Shown piece by piece: positions 42,809 to 53,586 of a stretch of 64,000 nt of DNA (its first letter is position 1; the number at the start of each line of letters is the position of its first letter). A program made the translations under genes and the position numbers. The DNA is from Argyresthia goedartella (Eukaryota; Arthropoda; Insecta; Lepidoptera; Argyresthiidae). The notes under the pieces are model-generated. The model saw only the letters and a program-made list of their open reading frames with translations, searched no databases and was not told the origin of the DNA. The stretch is taken from NCBI GenBank assembly GCA_949825045.1, contig OX463827.1, positions 6,532,501-6,596,500 on the forward strand, in the 5' to 3' direction.

Positions 42809-45800
42809 CTGGAAATGAGTAAATGAGGATTTTTTGAGGGTATGTGAAGGATAATATTTTGCATTACATATCGATATTTGCATTTTACCAATACGTTATG
42901 TGACTGCTAGTCAAAATAGATACTTTTAGGAACTGTCAAAACGGTTAATTTGTCCACGAGTTCTATGAAATACTAGCAGATGAGTAAAGAAACGGAACAG
43001 ACACAAAGATTCATACAACCACGCCGTCGCAGGTAACCTACTACAATTATGTGTGCATGTCATCAGCCGCTGTGTCGCGTACGCGCCGCCACCGGATAAA
43101 ACCGGTTTACGCTCGTCCGGGAAGATGACAGAGGAAGGGCCTGCACTGCATAAATCGCGTATTCGTTGTTTCATCACCTACCTTATCGAATTGTTTTAAG
43201 TGCAATAAACAGCAAATCGTTATTAAAGTGTTAAGAAGTGTACGTTTTTGAATAGTACAGTAAACTACCATTGTGCAATTCAAAAACGTCATACAAATGA
43301 ACAATACGAGTAAAAGAAAATATAATTCATCCTTCATTTATCCCAAGGAGTCTACTAGGTAAGTATATGAATACCAGATAATACCTATGGCACAAACCGT
43401 ATCTAAGAAATTGGTTGAATCTACAAATATTTTGCTGTTTGGTTTCCGAATAGGCATTTGCATATGCATATATTCATGGCTATTTTCCCATAAAGGGGTA
43501 GCCAGAGCTGCAGGGTCACATAAGTAATCCTACAGCCACGTTCAGCAATTTATTTTATTCTCTTTTGCCATCCCTACCAAAACACGTAAGAATTGTGCAC
43601 GCTCCTTCAAAGGTTTGTCTCTGTTCCTATTTCCTACTCATGTGATACTAGCTTGTAAATTCATAGTCAAATACTTAACTTAACTGGAGTTAACTTTGAC
43701 AACTTGTCAAACTTTGTCAAAGTTTTCTCGAGTAAAGTCTTATTCCGCTTTTCAGCAATAGACCAGCATAACAGCTGATGTTCGTCACTCACTTCTGGAA
43801 GCCGCCGGTCTGGCAAGTGTTGTAGGCGCCGCAGTGCTGGCACTTCAGCCCTACCACGTGGAACTTTACTGCTGACAGCTGCAATGGAAATTCGTATTCG
43901 TGAAGCATCTGTGACAGATCATTTAAGGCTGGGCACACCGACAGTGGAACTTACAATTTCACCTTCAGCTTATTTTTTGAGGAATAGGATTCGAATGTTG
44001 ATAATGGCTCTTCGCCGATCTAAAGAGGATAACAGAGCACGATAACTTGATATTTTTAGGGTTCCGTACCTTAAAAGGAAAAAGGAACCCTTATCGGATC
44101 ACTTTATTGACCGTATGACACAACCGTTTTTCTCAGGAACGCGTGCAGGTATCATATTGACCGTATGACACAACCGTTTTTCTCAGGAACGCGTGCAGGT
44201 ATCATATTGACCGTATGACACAACCGTTTTTCTCAGGAACGCGTGCAGGTATCATATTGACCGTATTACACAACCGTTTTTCTCAGGAACGCGTGCAGGT
44301 ATCATATTGACCGTAAGACACAACCGTTTTTCTCAGGAACGCGTGCAGGTATCATATTGACCGTATGACACAACCGTTTTTCTCAGGAACGCGTGCAGGT
44401 ATCATATTGACCGTATGACACAACCGTTTTTCTCAGGAACGCGTGCAGGTATCATATTGATATTGATGCCAATTATTCACGTCTGTGGACTCTTGGAGCT
44501 ATGAAAAATTCAAACTTTTAGGTCCACGCAATAAAAAAATACGGCCGTTTGTAGAACTTGCTGAATTTGCTTGATACTCGCACCTACTTGTTAACCTATA
44601 GGGTACTTCCGGTTAAACTAGGATCATGACATTTGGCAAAAAACAAGGTCTTCCAGCACAGGTAAAGGAAAAAATCCGAAAACTGACAATTTATATCTGC
44701 CTATACGTCTATCAAGACTCGTTTTCTCAGGAACGCGTGGAGGTATCAATTTAGAACTAATATCAATTGCTGAAGTCTGTGGCCTCTTGAAGTTGTGAAA
44801 AAATCAAACATTTAGATCAATAAAAATACCGCCGTTTATGTCACAATTTTGCTGAATTTGCTTGATACTCGCAAGGGATTTAAACTTACAGGGTACTTCC
44901 CGTTGACCTAGAATCATAAAATTTGGCAAACAGCAAGTTATTATAGCACAAATAAAGGGTATAATTCGAGAATTGAGAATTTGTAGCTTTATCACAAAAA
45001 AAAATGTTTTTGGTGAAAGTACCCTATCTTAAACGAATTTAAGAGCTTCCGTGGTAATTTCCGAGACTGGATTCCCTGGAGCGATGGACGAACATTTTCC
45101 ATATACAAGACACAAACGATGACGACCGGTTTATCCTAGCTGGTAGTGAAGTTTGAAGCTGACAGTTCTGGGTTCCAATCCCGGTAAGGGCAAACATTTG
45201 TGTGATGAGCATGAAAATTTGTTTCTTAGTCTTGGATGTTTTCCTTGTATTTACATAAGTATTTATCTCTATTAAAATATAACCTCGTCTAGTACCCATA
45301 ACACCAGCCTCATTGAGGTTACTAGTTCGATTTGTATAAGATTGTCCTCTCATATTTATTTATTTACATACATATACTTTGTCCACTCAATTAATGGTCT
45401 TTTGACATTTCCTTATTGCGTAAATAATGAGCAATATTTTTCATTGCAAACGTCAAAAATGTAGGTATAGGTTTTGAGCAGTCAAAAAAAAAGAATTGAA
45501 TGGACAAAGTATTATAGGACTCTACAAGTGTGTGGAACATTAATAGAATGGAAAAAGTATTATAGGACTCTACAAGTGTGTACGGAACATTAATAGAGTG
45601 GACAAAGTATAATAAGTCTCTACAAGTGTGTACGGAAAATTAATAGAATGGACAAAGTATAATAGGTCTCTACAAGTGGGAATGGAAAATTAATAGAGTG
45701 GACAAAGTATAATAGGTCTCTACAAGTGTGTACGGAAAATTAATAGAGTGGACAAAGAATAATAGGTCCCTACAAGTGTGTACGGAACCCTTGGTGCGCG

Positions 45801-48800
45801 ACTCCGACTCGCACTTGAACGTTTTATTTATAACGATTAAACAAATAACAAGTACATACGGCGCCAACAGACAGCCTAAAGGAGGGCGCCGAGTCCTGGC
45901 AGCCAGCGCTGGCTTGGCTTGCAGCACTCTTTATACGGGGCAAATACCAAGCCAGCACTTGCCTCGGGCACTTTAGATGGAAAAAATATTTACTTTATGG
46001 CAATCCTTGCACAAGATGGTCGCTTTGTAGTTCGCGTACTCCGCGGGCATCGGAGTGGCCGCCACCTCGGAGTCCAGGTAACTCCACAGCTGAAACCAAT
46101 TTGGAGTAAAAATGTAAAGTAAAGCTCTCAGGATATGTCTTCATTTGTTAGCGTAGCGATCATGTAAAGCATATCCCACGCACAGGTTGCGCCAAGTTTT
46201 TCTGTGTCTGAGTGCCCCTTGGAGAGGTTGACCTCTTTCTCGCAAAGGATGAGAGAGAGAGAGGGAGTGAGGTTATCCTCTCAACGCGGCGCTCAGACAC
46301 AGAGAAAATTGGCGCGACTTATACGTACGTGCCCAATTTTAAACAACCAAGAAGATAGAAACTACGCCCCGCCTGTGGAACCTAAATAGCAATAACGAAC
46401 AAACACATACGAAATGGCGAGATGTAAAGTGGGACATAAAAGAGTAGAAAATAATTGAGGGCGCGACCACTGTGTTTCCGAAAGGTCCGTTTTCTACTAT
46501 TTTATGTCGCACTGTAGACGGTTAATAAACACATGACAAAATGCCGCAACACTTTCATCAGGCGCGAAGTGTTAATAATAATAATAATTTATTACGGCTT
46601 GTGTATAAACGATTACCAAAAAATTCGAAATTTACTACCAATAAATTCGAGACGACCGCCACAATTAGTAAACGATTACCAAATTGTGTTTGGATAAATG
46701 ATCACCAAACTTCTTTTTATGTTTTGTGTACTTATTATGTTTTAAGTATTTTTTGTTGTTCTTACCTGTACAACCTGACACGCTTCGCTCACCCCCTATA
46801 CCCTTCACCTAAGCTGCCACAGTATTTTGTACTCATATTTTCTACAACTTTTGGTGATCATTTACCCATTGGGGTTGGAAAAAATTATTTTGGTGATCAT
46901 TATATTTGTTGCCATTTATCAATCTCAAAGACATTTTTGGTCGGTCCATTATTCCACTCACATTGAGCATATCAATCATGCTGGTCTGGCAGGTGGGGCA
47001 GGCGTAGTGTCCCGAGTGCAGGAGCTGCTCGAAGCAGGGCCGGTGCAGCAGGTGCCCGCAGTCCGGGATGTGGCACGGGATGCGCGACGTGTGGATGTCC
47101 TCCAGGCAGACAGGGCAGTTGGACCGGGAGACGTTCTCCACGCACTGGGAACAACAATAAATAAGGCTGTGAGAACAACAGCAGTTATAACGTTGTTTTT
47201 ACACAGCCGCCGGTATAAACATATAACAACATTTCGTAGTTTTATTTTTTAACGCCTGCAAAAACTAGGGTGACTTGCACCAGACATTTGACAGCCGCTA
47301 AGTACAGTTTAAACACAACTTGGGCACAACACGGTCAAGCACGGCAAGGTTGCCTGTCCGCCAGGTCCCACTTATGTAAGCAGAGTTGTCTTTTAAACTT
47401 TAAGCAGTATTTAGCGGCTGTCAAAGGTCTGGTGCAAGTCGTCCTTAAACCGCAATGACGCACGCAGTCTGTTGCACATTGCCGGGGGGGGGGGGGGGGC
47501 ATGAGAATGAAAGCAGGCACTCACCCGGTGCCCCACAATCTGCAGTTGCTCCGGCAGGCACATGTTGCAGCGCTCGCAGTGGAAGAACCGGTCGCGGCCG
47601 CCGACGCGGCAGATGCCGCAGCCGTCGCAATGGTACTGCTTCTTGTCCTCGTCGTCGAAGAGGTTGCAGATCAGGCAGGTGTACTGGGGACGGGAGGTGG
47701 TTCATGATGATGGAGAATTATATATTAAAAGCGCATGTAATGTTCAGTTTTTTTTTAATAAAGTATTACTAAAAAAATCGCTAACAAAACAGGAAAAATA
47801 CACTAAACTTTAAAAAAATACTCTATATAAACTTACATCAGTAAGTATTTTATAAAAATAATTTTGACGACCTCTGTGGCGCAGCGGTTGTCTTGTCTAC
47901 CATGCGAGAGGTCCCGGGTTCGATCCCCGGCTGGGAGTGAAGAAAAAAAACCCCAGGTCTTGGATGTTTATATGTTTGTAACGTCACTATTTCTGGTTCC
48001 CACGACACAGGATATACCTAGTGTGGGGCCAGAAGCAATGTATGTGCCTGTATGTAAATGGTTATGTTATGTTTAAAAATGGTGTCAAATCTACACTAGA
48101 ATAGCTAAGGAATAGCTTTTAACCATATGAAATTAAAAGAAATTTACTATTTATGTGAGATCAATCTACAATTTTGGGAGCCATAAATAAATTTTTAGGT
48201 GATTATTTTAGATGACAGCTTATTAAGAGGCGGATTTTTGTCGCATGTCCATCAAACGACTGGTAGAACAAAGCAGTTAGTCAGAGTGAAAGCCAACTGA
48301 GTATAGGTAGATCACCAATGAGATGTGAGATCAAATCAAGTCAGCTATAGATAGTCGCCTGTAAGAATTCAGCAGAAAATAAGCTCTCAGAGAACACTGG
48401 AGACCAATTGTGACTTGTGTGGCGGGTTACCTAAACGAAGTGAAGACCACAACCATTCTGTTAACAGTGACGCGACTAAGAAGAAATATATATGAACCTA
48501 CCATAATGGTTTCTTGTTCAATTTATTACTTTAATCGAAGTCAGTAGTAAATTATTAATAATAAATTAATAATCCGAAAACGTGACAAATTTCACAGTAT
48601 TTATCACATTAAATCAAATCTTGCAGTAATTATTAATAATAATCGAGAATTATTAATAATTTGCACATTAATCACTTTAATCGTTACATATATTCGACTC
48701 GAACAATAAGGAGGAGAATACCAACTATGATGAGCTGTACCCAAACTACAGCATGGTCTGCTAGTAACTCTCATAGTACGGAGCTGTTAGGTTTGCCTTT

Positions 48801-51800
48801 CTATCTATCCAGCCCCCTGCACCCACTGATGACTATAGGCCTTATAGGTTTGTCTGTGATAATATAGTTCAAGGGCACAGTTCGACAGAAGCCGAGAAGT
48901 TCTGGCAGACGCCCCAGAATCAGTGAAAACATGGAGAGAAAAAGTTGCCAAGTGCAAGTCCGACTCGCCCATGAAGGCAAGTAATTATGTGACTGGATAA
49001 ACATCCAGTATGAAAAACACAAACAAAACAAAACATCCACTATGAAAAACAAAGTTACAACACAGTTCTTTGTTTTTCATAGTGTTGAATGTTGTTGTTG
49101 TTGAATGACAAATTTATCTTTGCGGTTTTAATAAATGTTTTATATCTTTGAAACTGCTTATTTTATTTTGTTCAAATAATTTTCGTTGAAAGTGTGTATT
49201 GATATACACAGCATATATTTTTTGTAGATTTTTCACTCTCTTACTTTAAAAGTTAGAGGGGGGGGGACATACACATTTGTCCACTTTGGAAGGGTCTGTC
49301 TCTTTATCCATTCACTTTGAGGAAAAATGTTTACAGGAACCTCAACGTCATTTTTAAAAACCTATCTACAGACACCACAGACATATAGGTGCGATGAAAA
49401 ATAATAATTATGGTTTCAGTTCCATGTATAGGGAGCCCACCTTAAATATTTTAATTTTTCAATTTTTCTATAAAAATCGTAAAGCGCTTCACAGAATACA
49501 TCTATATGTGGCAGGCAAATTGTATGATTCCGCGTTTTATAAACGGCGACGTCCGTTTACAAACGCGCGCTACTATGTAATATGCCGAAGGCAAATTGAC
49601 AAATTGAAATTAAAATAGCAAATTATCAGGGCAAAACACTGCGGAAGCTAAGGTGAAGGGTAAAGGGGGTGAGCAAAGCGAAGCCCCCTTTATCCTTCGT
49701 GTTAGGTTGAACATGTAAGAACAACAATAAATGCTTAAAACATAAAGGAGTGTCAATTTGCCTTCGGCATATTATATAGCAGCGCGCGTTTGTAAACGGA
49801 CGACGCCGTTTGTAAAATGCGGAATCAAACAAATTGCCTGCGACATATATACCAAGGTACAACTGTGTAGTCCAGATAGTTTCTGCATAAAGTTGCTGTG
49901 ACATACGGACGGTCGGACGGACGGACAGACTTGACGAAACTATAAGGGTTCCTTGTTTCTCTACGGAACCCTAAAAATGGATAGGACTGTCATAAATACT
50001 AGCAGAAAGCTTGTTAAGGGCGAGATCTCTTGAGAACTTGTCTATGAACTGCAATAAGAGGTTCTGGCAGAAGCCCCAAAATCAGTGAATACATGGAGAG
50101 AAAACGGAGAAGATAAAGGGTTGTTCCCGTGTTCCTCAAATCTATTGTTTCGAGAAGTTAAAAATGCCATACATCAGTTCCCAAAATCCTCCGTTTTTTT
50201 TTAATGGTCCCGTTTACCTCCACGGCAGCAAGTTACCCTGACTGAACCTCCAAGGCAGCAAGGCACAGTCGGGGAGTTATAATAAAACTGTTACTATATT
50301 GGTATGAGATAGAAAATAATCTTTTACGCTACTATGAATAGATAAAGGTTGTTCAAAATAGGTAGTATTTCATTGAACATCAAATAAGTCTAACCCTAAG
50401 CTAATTAATTAATAACTCTGTATCTAATTTTATAAAAACAGTACCAAACTGAAAATTATACTTATCATCAATCATCATCCATGAACATAAATTTAAAATT
50501 TTATTCTGGTTAAATAAATTTGATGCTAAAATGTATTACATTGGATGTTGGGTTTATTATTTCCCGTTAAAAATTAGGAGTAAATAACAAAAGAAGATTC
50601 AGCATTTGGTTTATTTTTGTAATTAAATTAGTAAAATCAGTCTTTATTACCTATGAAGCATAAATCAGTGTCTGGATTTAGAAATTAACCTAAAACTTAA
50701 ATTACTTACATAGAAAAAAAAATAAAAAAATACTAACCATTTGCTTCCAGATAACGGCAAACTCGAATCAAAGAAGTAATTCAAGGAATATATAAAATCA
50801 GTCTTGATGAAATAAAATTGCTGAATGCTAGCTTTCATAAGCTACATAATAATGTATAAATTAAAATTAAAATGATCAATCTCTATGGTTAGTTTAACCT
50901 CGTACAACATAGTTTTATCATTAACCTCTGTACTGTCAAACCCAAAAATGCAAAATGGCCGCTTCTGTCACGGGGTCGCACGCGAACTCCGCCCGCTTAC
51001 GTCCCGTTTCATTAAAATGACGATATCTCTATTTTTTCTATGGGAGCTCTTTAAGAAAGTTATATCGTTGGAATGGCTTTTAAATAAGCTACCGGATAAA
51101 AAAGAATAGTCCAGTTTTGCCTAGCAATATATTTTAATTTTAATTTTAAATCTATTTTTTTTTTATTTTTTTTTTCCAATTATTGTAGAAAAAAATAAAA
51201 AAAACCGGTCAAGTGCGAGTCTACATCGCGCACGAAGGGTTCCGTACCACCGTTCAATGGAAGCGATGGTGTGGAGTGAATAGTTTGGATTTTACACAGC
51301 AAAACATTGTTTACAAAGTTATTGGTGCGGTTACTTTCACACTCCATGTACCTAACCAGGTGCATCCATAAGTTTGTATGTGGTATTGAAAGAATTGTTG
51401 TATGGGAGCCCCCTTAAATATTTCTTTTATCCTGTTTTGTAGTATTTGTTGTTATAGCGGCAACATAAATACATCATCTGTGAAAATTTCAACTGTCTAA
51501 CTATCATGGTTCGTGAGATACAGCCTGGTGACAGACGTACGGACGGACAGCGGAGTCTTAGTAATAGGGTCCCGTTTGGAACCCTTCGGGTACGGAATCC
51601 TAGAAATTAAAAAATATAGCATGTTTGTAGTTTATTTACATCTAAATACGTTATCGCACATAAATAAATAACAATAACATGCCTCCCCATACAATAATCC
51701 TGGAAAGAAATCACCACAACCACACCACCACTCAATAAGCGCTGGCACGTGACTGACGGCGCGATATTTCATTGCCTCGGTCAACCACTAATGCTTGCTT

Positions 51801-53586
51801 TAGAGTAGAAACAAAGGATTTTATGCCTTTCTCCTTATTTCGGCAACGTTTAGTGTAAGTTTGAGCAAGATAGACAAACGCTTTGATAAAATAACGGTCC
51901 TTGTTTACCGCCTTTTACGCATTGGTCAAAATGTGTCCGCATGACAGACTGGGGTATTTTGCATCGGTTAAAATGTGTCCGCATGACAGTCTAGCGGTTA
52001 TGGCATAATTATTGCTTGTGTATTATAATAGAGGAAATTAAATAAATAAATACTAGATCATGATGTATCGCCGTCATTCCTTCCTCCCACTAATTATTAG
52101 TCTTTGAGAACAAATTACTCGAAGAAATAATCATAAACATGTACACTAGCATTTTATCCATTTATGACCCGACTATACATTTTGATGTTGCATTGAGGAG
52201 AATGGGAAGAAATTTATTGCTTTTTTGTCTTGGAGGTAATCCAGAACAACCCATCATAAATACTAGCAGAAAGCATTGTAAAGGTGAGTGAAAGATCTCT
52301 TGGGAACTTGTCTATGAACTGCAAATCTTATACTTGGAGTCCATACTATGTATTTTAAGTTAATTTTTGAGTTTATTTAGAAAAAATAATTTCATTAATA
52401 TTTGCGGAATCTAAACATGAACTTTAACCACTATGCTCAAAACCTGTAATAGTTTTTTCATAAAGTGTAACACAAGGTGTGCTGGATCATGGCATAGTGA
52501 TATGAATAACAAGTATTGATTGCCTCCTCTATATAAAAACATAATGTTACATTACCTTGCCAAAAGTAACATTGCAGTTCTCACACTTGGCCTGCACCTT
52601 CTGACGAGTATCACACTCGGTGCAGATCAGCTCAGTCACTGTCTTCCTGTTGAAGTAGTGCTGCTCATTCTCGTCGTGGCAGTAGCGGCACATATAGAGT
52701 TTGTTGCAACATGGTGTCTGAAGATGCAAAGGGCAGTCATGTAATTAAATTGGTTAAGGCATACAGAGAGTATAAGGATTAACTATTTAATTCTACTTAT
52801 TACTACACTGACTGAAACTGACTGACAGACAGACAACACGCAGTAGACCTATGGTATGTATGGTATGGTATGAAAATATTTTTCCCTGAATAGTAAATTC
52901 TATAAAAACATCTGACTTTGGAGAAATTTACCTAAGTTGTTAGACTGTTATTGAATAAGTTTGTTATTATATGTTTTTGTTCATATGTACCATAATCACA
53001 CAAATTTACTTGTTTTATTAGATGTTCTTCATTGGCCATCTATGTACACTGGGGCCATAGGTCTAGATCACAATTTGTTCCTGCCTCTCATCAAATACTG
53101 GAGAACTTGCATTCAAACTCAGGATGGTAAGATATTGTTAAATCAGGAATTAACCGAGCGGAAATTAATAAAATTTATGAATAAATAATCGAAAAATTAC
53201 GTTATTAGTTTTGTCTTTGACATTTTCTGAATTTGGCGCAGCAAGTATAGTATGCGTGCCTTCATCAAGATCGTGACAAAGCAATTTATAACAAAACAAA
53301 GCCATATCTTGCACCCGTGCATTGACGCCTTTGTTTTACTCGCAATTCCCGATCTTTATGCGACGCGCAAGTTTATTTAAAGATACAAGGTTTAGGCACC
53401 CGTTGAGCGTACATAGCGATAATTTTACAGTGATATCAAATCAATATAGGGTTAATTAACAATAGAACTCACGACAAACTTGGCACGACGCTTGTAGTGG
53501 GCACAGCCAATGCGTTTTTCAGTTTGTTCAGGCACAGCAACTTCTTCTGTAGGCGGACTCTTCACTGGCACATTTTCGTACGACAT
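42649..53586 (-). CDS. RCHY1: RING finger and CHY zinc finger E3 ubiquitin ligase (RCHY1/Pirh2)
   Basis: Exons on the minus strand: 53586-53473, 52717-52556, 47683-47525, 47144-46962, 46089-45994, 43878-43793 or to 43789, and optionally 42808-42649. Introns 1-5 are all phase 0 with GT/AG ends. The protein begins [10 protein letters not shown]. It has the CHY zinc finger ([44 protein letters not shown]), a CTCHY finger ([35 protein letters not shown]), and a C3H2C3 RING at C155-C197 ([23 protein letters not shown]). The C-terminal zinc ribbon follows ([24 protein letters not shown]). Human RCHY1 is 261 aa; this gives 267 aa if exon 6 is terminal, or 319 aa if exon 7 is used. RCHY1 ubiquitinates targets such as p53 in vertebrates; the insect targets are not inferred here. 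Confidence 0.93.
42900..42985 (-). repeat. Dispersed repeat 'E', copy 3 (fragment)
   Basis: The reverse complement reads TGAAATACTAG-type blocks such as TTTCATAGAACTCGTGGAC and TTTTGACAGTTCCTAAAAGT, as in 20624 and 31808. It lies between RCHY1 exons 6 and 7. Confidence 0.6.
43789..43878 (-). CDS. RCHY1: RCHY1 exon 6
   Basis: The acceptor is tttccattgcag. The exon encodes [20 protein letters not shown], then TCQTGGFQK and TGA at 43791-43789. A consensus donor GTGAGT starts at 43792 and would remove the stop. Confidence 0.9.
   Translation of the reverse strand: MSAVKFHVVGLKCQHCGAYNTCQTGGFQK
44109..44458. repeat. Minisatellite, seven 50-bp units
   Basis: The unit begins GACCGTATGACACAACCGTT and contains CTCAGGAACGCGTGCAGGTA. 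Seven copies differ by only one or two bases, so the array is recent. A single diverged unit (CTCAGGAACGCGTGGAGGTA) occurs at about 44727 within two 250-bp diverged direct repeats (44465-44715 and 44755-44990). It lies in RCHY1 intron 5. Confidence 0.92.
45125..45365 (+). repeat. tRNA-derived SINE (type D)
   Basis: The A box region (CTAGCTGGTAGTG) and B box (GGGTTCCAATCCC) are followed by TGTGTGATGAGCATGAAAAT, CTTGGATGTTTTCCTTG and a TATTTATTTA tail. It lies in RCHY1 intron 5. Confidence 0.75.
45373..45790. repeat. MITE-like inverted pair plus tandem array of about six 50-bp units
   Basis: TATACTTTGTCCACTCAATT (45374) is inverted at about 45495 (AATTGAATGGACAAAGTATT). From there the sequence TGGACAAAGTATAATAGGTC, TCTACAAGTGTGTACGGAA repeats with a 48-50-bp period to 45790. 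The last unit runs straight into the GGTTCCGTACC-family block (GGAACCCTTGGTGCGCGACT). It lies in RCHY1 intron 5. Confidence 0.8.
45994..46089 (-). CDS. RCHY1: RCHY1 exon 5
   Basis: The acceptor is ttggtttcag. The exon encodes [20 protein letters not shown], then [12 protein letters not shown], with donor gtaaat. It corresponds to the TPMP..EY segment between the RING and the C-terminal ribbon in vertebrate RCHY1. Confidence 0.92.
46189..46315. repeat. Foldback repeat, about 28-bp arms
   Basis: GCGCCAAGTTTTTCTGTGTC, TGAG pairs with CTCAGACACAGAGAAAATTG, GCGC. The loop holds a GA-rich run. It lies in RCHY1 intron 4. Confidence 0.75.
46429..46512. repeat. Foldback repeat, 22-bp arms
   Basis: GTGGGACATAAAAGAGTAGA and the inverted TCTACTATTTTATGTCGCAC pair with two or three mismatches. 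It lies in RCHY1 intron 4. Confidence 0.7.
46590..46915 (+). mobile_element. Core-and-arms element, copy 3
   Basis: The core 46735-46838 has GTATTTTTTGTTGTTCTTAC, CACGCTTCGCTCACCCCCTA and CCTTCACCTAAGCTGCCACA. The arms carry the locus-specific motif ACGATTACCAAA / ATGATCACCAAA on the left (46607, 46669, 46696) and its inverse TTTTGGTGATCAT on the right (46851, 46889). It lies in RCHY1 intron 4. Confidence 0.7.
46962..47144 (-). CDS. RCHY1: RCHY1 exon 4 (RING domain)
   Basis: The acceptor is ttgttgttcccag. The exon encodes [20 protein letters not shown] through [13 protein letters not shown], with donor gtgagt. All eight zinc ligands of the RING-H2 are present. Confidence 0.95.
47268..47444. 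mobile_element. MITE, about 35-bp TIRs
   Basis: GGGTGACTTGCACCAGACAT, TTGACAGCCGCTAA at the left end is inverted at the right end (TTAGCGGCTGTCAA, GGTCTGGTGCAAGTC). Inner parts (CAGTTTAAAC / GTTTAAAC-like) also pair loosely. It lies in RCHY1 intron 3. Confidence 0.8.
47484..47499 (+). repeat. Poly(G) run of 16
   Basis: A G tract 26 bases beyond the exon 3 donor of RCHY1 (C-rich in the transcript). Confidence 0.8.
47525..47683 (-). CDS. RCHY1: RCHY1 exon 3 (CTCHY zinc finger)
   Basis: The acceptor is ctcccgtccccag. The exon encodes [20 protein letters not shown] through [10 protein letters not shown], with donor gtgagt. It is GC-rich and phase 0 at both ends. Confidence 0.95.
47862..48076 (+). 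repeat. tRNA-derived SINE (type A), copy 2
   Basis: Same head (GACGACCTCTGTGGCGCAGC, GGTTCGATCCCCGGCTGGGA), body and TTATG tail as 10167-10375. It lies in RCHY1 intron 2. Confidence 0.85.
49390..49976 (+). repeat. Retroposon remnant hosting core-and-arms copy 4
   Basis: AGGGAGCCCACCTTAAATAT (49430) and GGACAGACTTGACGAAACTA...CTACGGAACCCTAAAAATGG (to 49978) are the middle and 3' end of a GGTTCCGTACC-type retroposon. The core-and-arms element sits between them. Confidence 0.6.
49498..49858 (-). mobile_element. Core-and-arms element, copy 4
   Basis: The core (49628-49745, minus strand) reads TATTGTTGTTCTTACATGTT, GGGGGCTTCGCTTTGCTCAC, CTTCACCTTAGCTTCCGCAG. The arms of about 105-115 bp are inverted repeats specific to this locus: GGCAAATTGTATGATTCCGC, CGTCCGTTTACAAACGCGCG and TATGCCGAAGGCAAATTGAC on the left and their inverses on the right. 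The arm-to-arm match is high. Confidence 0.75.
51196..51606 (+). mobile_element. Lepidopteran 'GGTTCCGTACC' retroposon, full-looking copy
   Basis: Starts after an A-rich stretch with AACCGGTCAAGTGCGAGTCT and ends GGTACGGAATCCTAGAAATT. It matches 32194-33360 without the LINE insertion. No ORF is present. It lies in RCHY1 intron 2. Confidence 0.75.
52556..52717 (-). CDS. RCHY1: RCHY1 exon 2 (CHY zinc finger)
   Basis: The acceptor is tttgcatcttcag. The exon encodes [20 protein letters not shown] through [11 protein letters not shown], with donor gtaatg. It is phase 0 at both ends and holds most ligands of the CHY finger. Confidence 0.95.
53473..53586 (-). CDS. RCHY1: RCHY1 exon 1
   Basis: Encodes [20 protein letters not shown], then [18 protein letters not shown], with a consensus donor gtgagt. 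GCAHY is the start of the CHY finger. The ATG is the only plausible in-frame start. Confidence 0.9.

Noticed and set aside
43107..43337. Small membrane-like protein on the minus strand
   Set aside because: Hydrophobic but AT-rich low-information sequence between RCHY1 exons 6 and 7; no family.
44109..44458. CRISPR array
   Set aside because: Regular 50-bp tandem units without spacers in a eukaryotic intron; it is a minisatellite.
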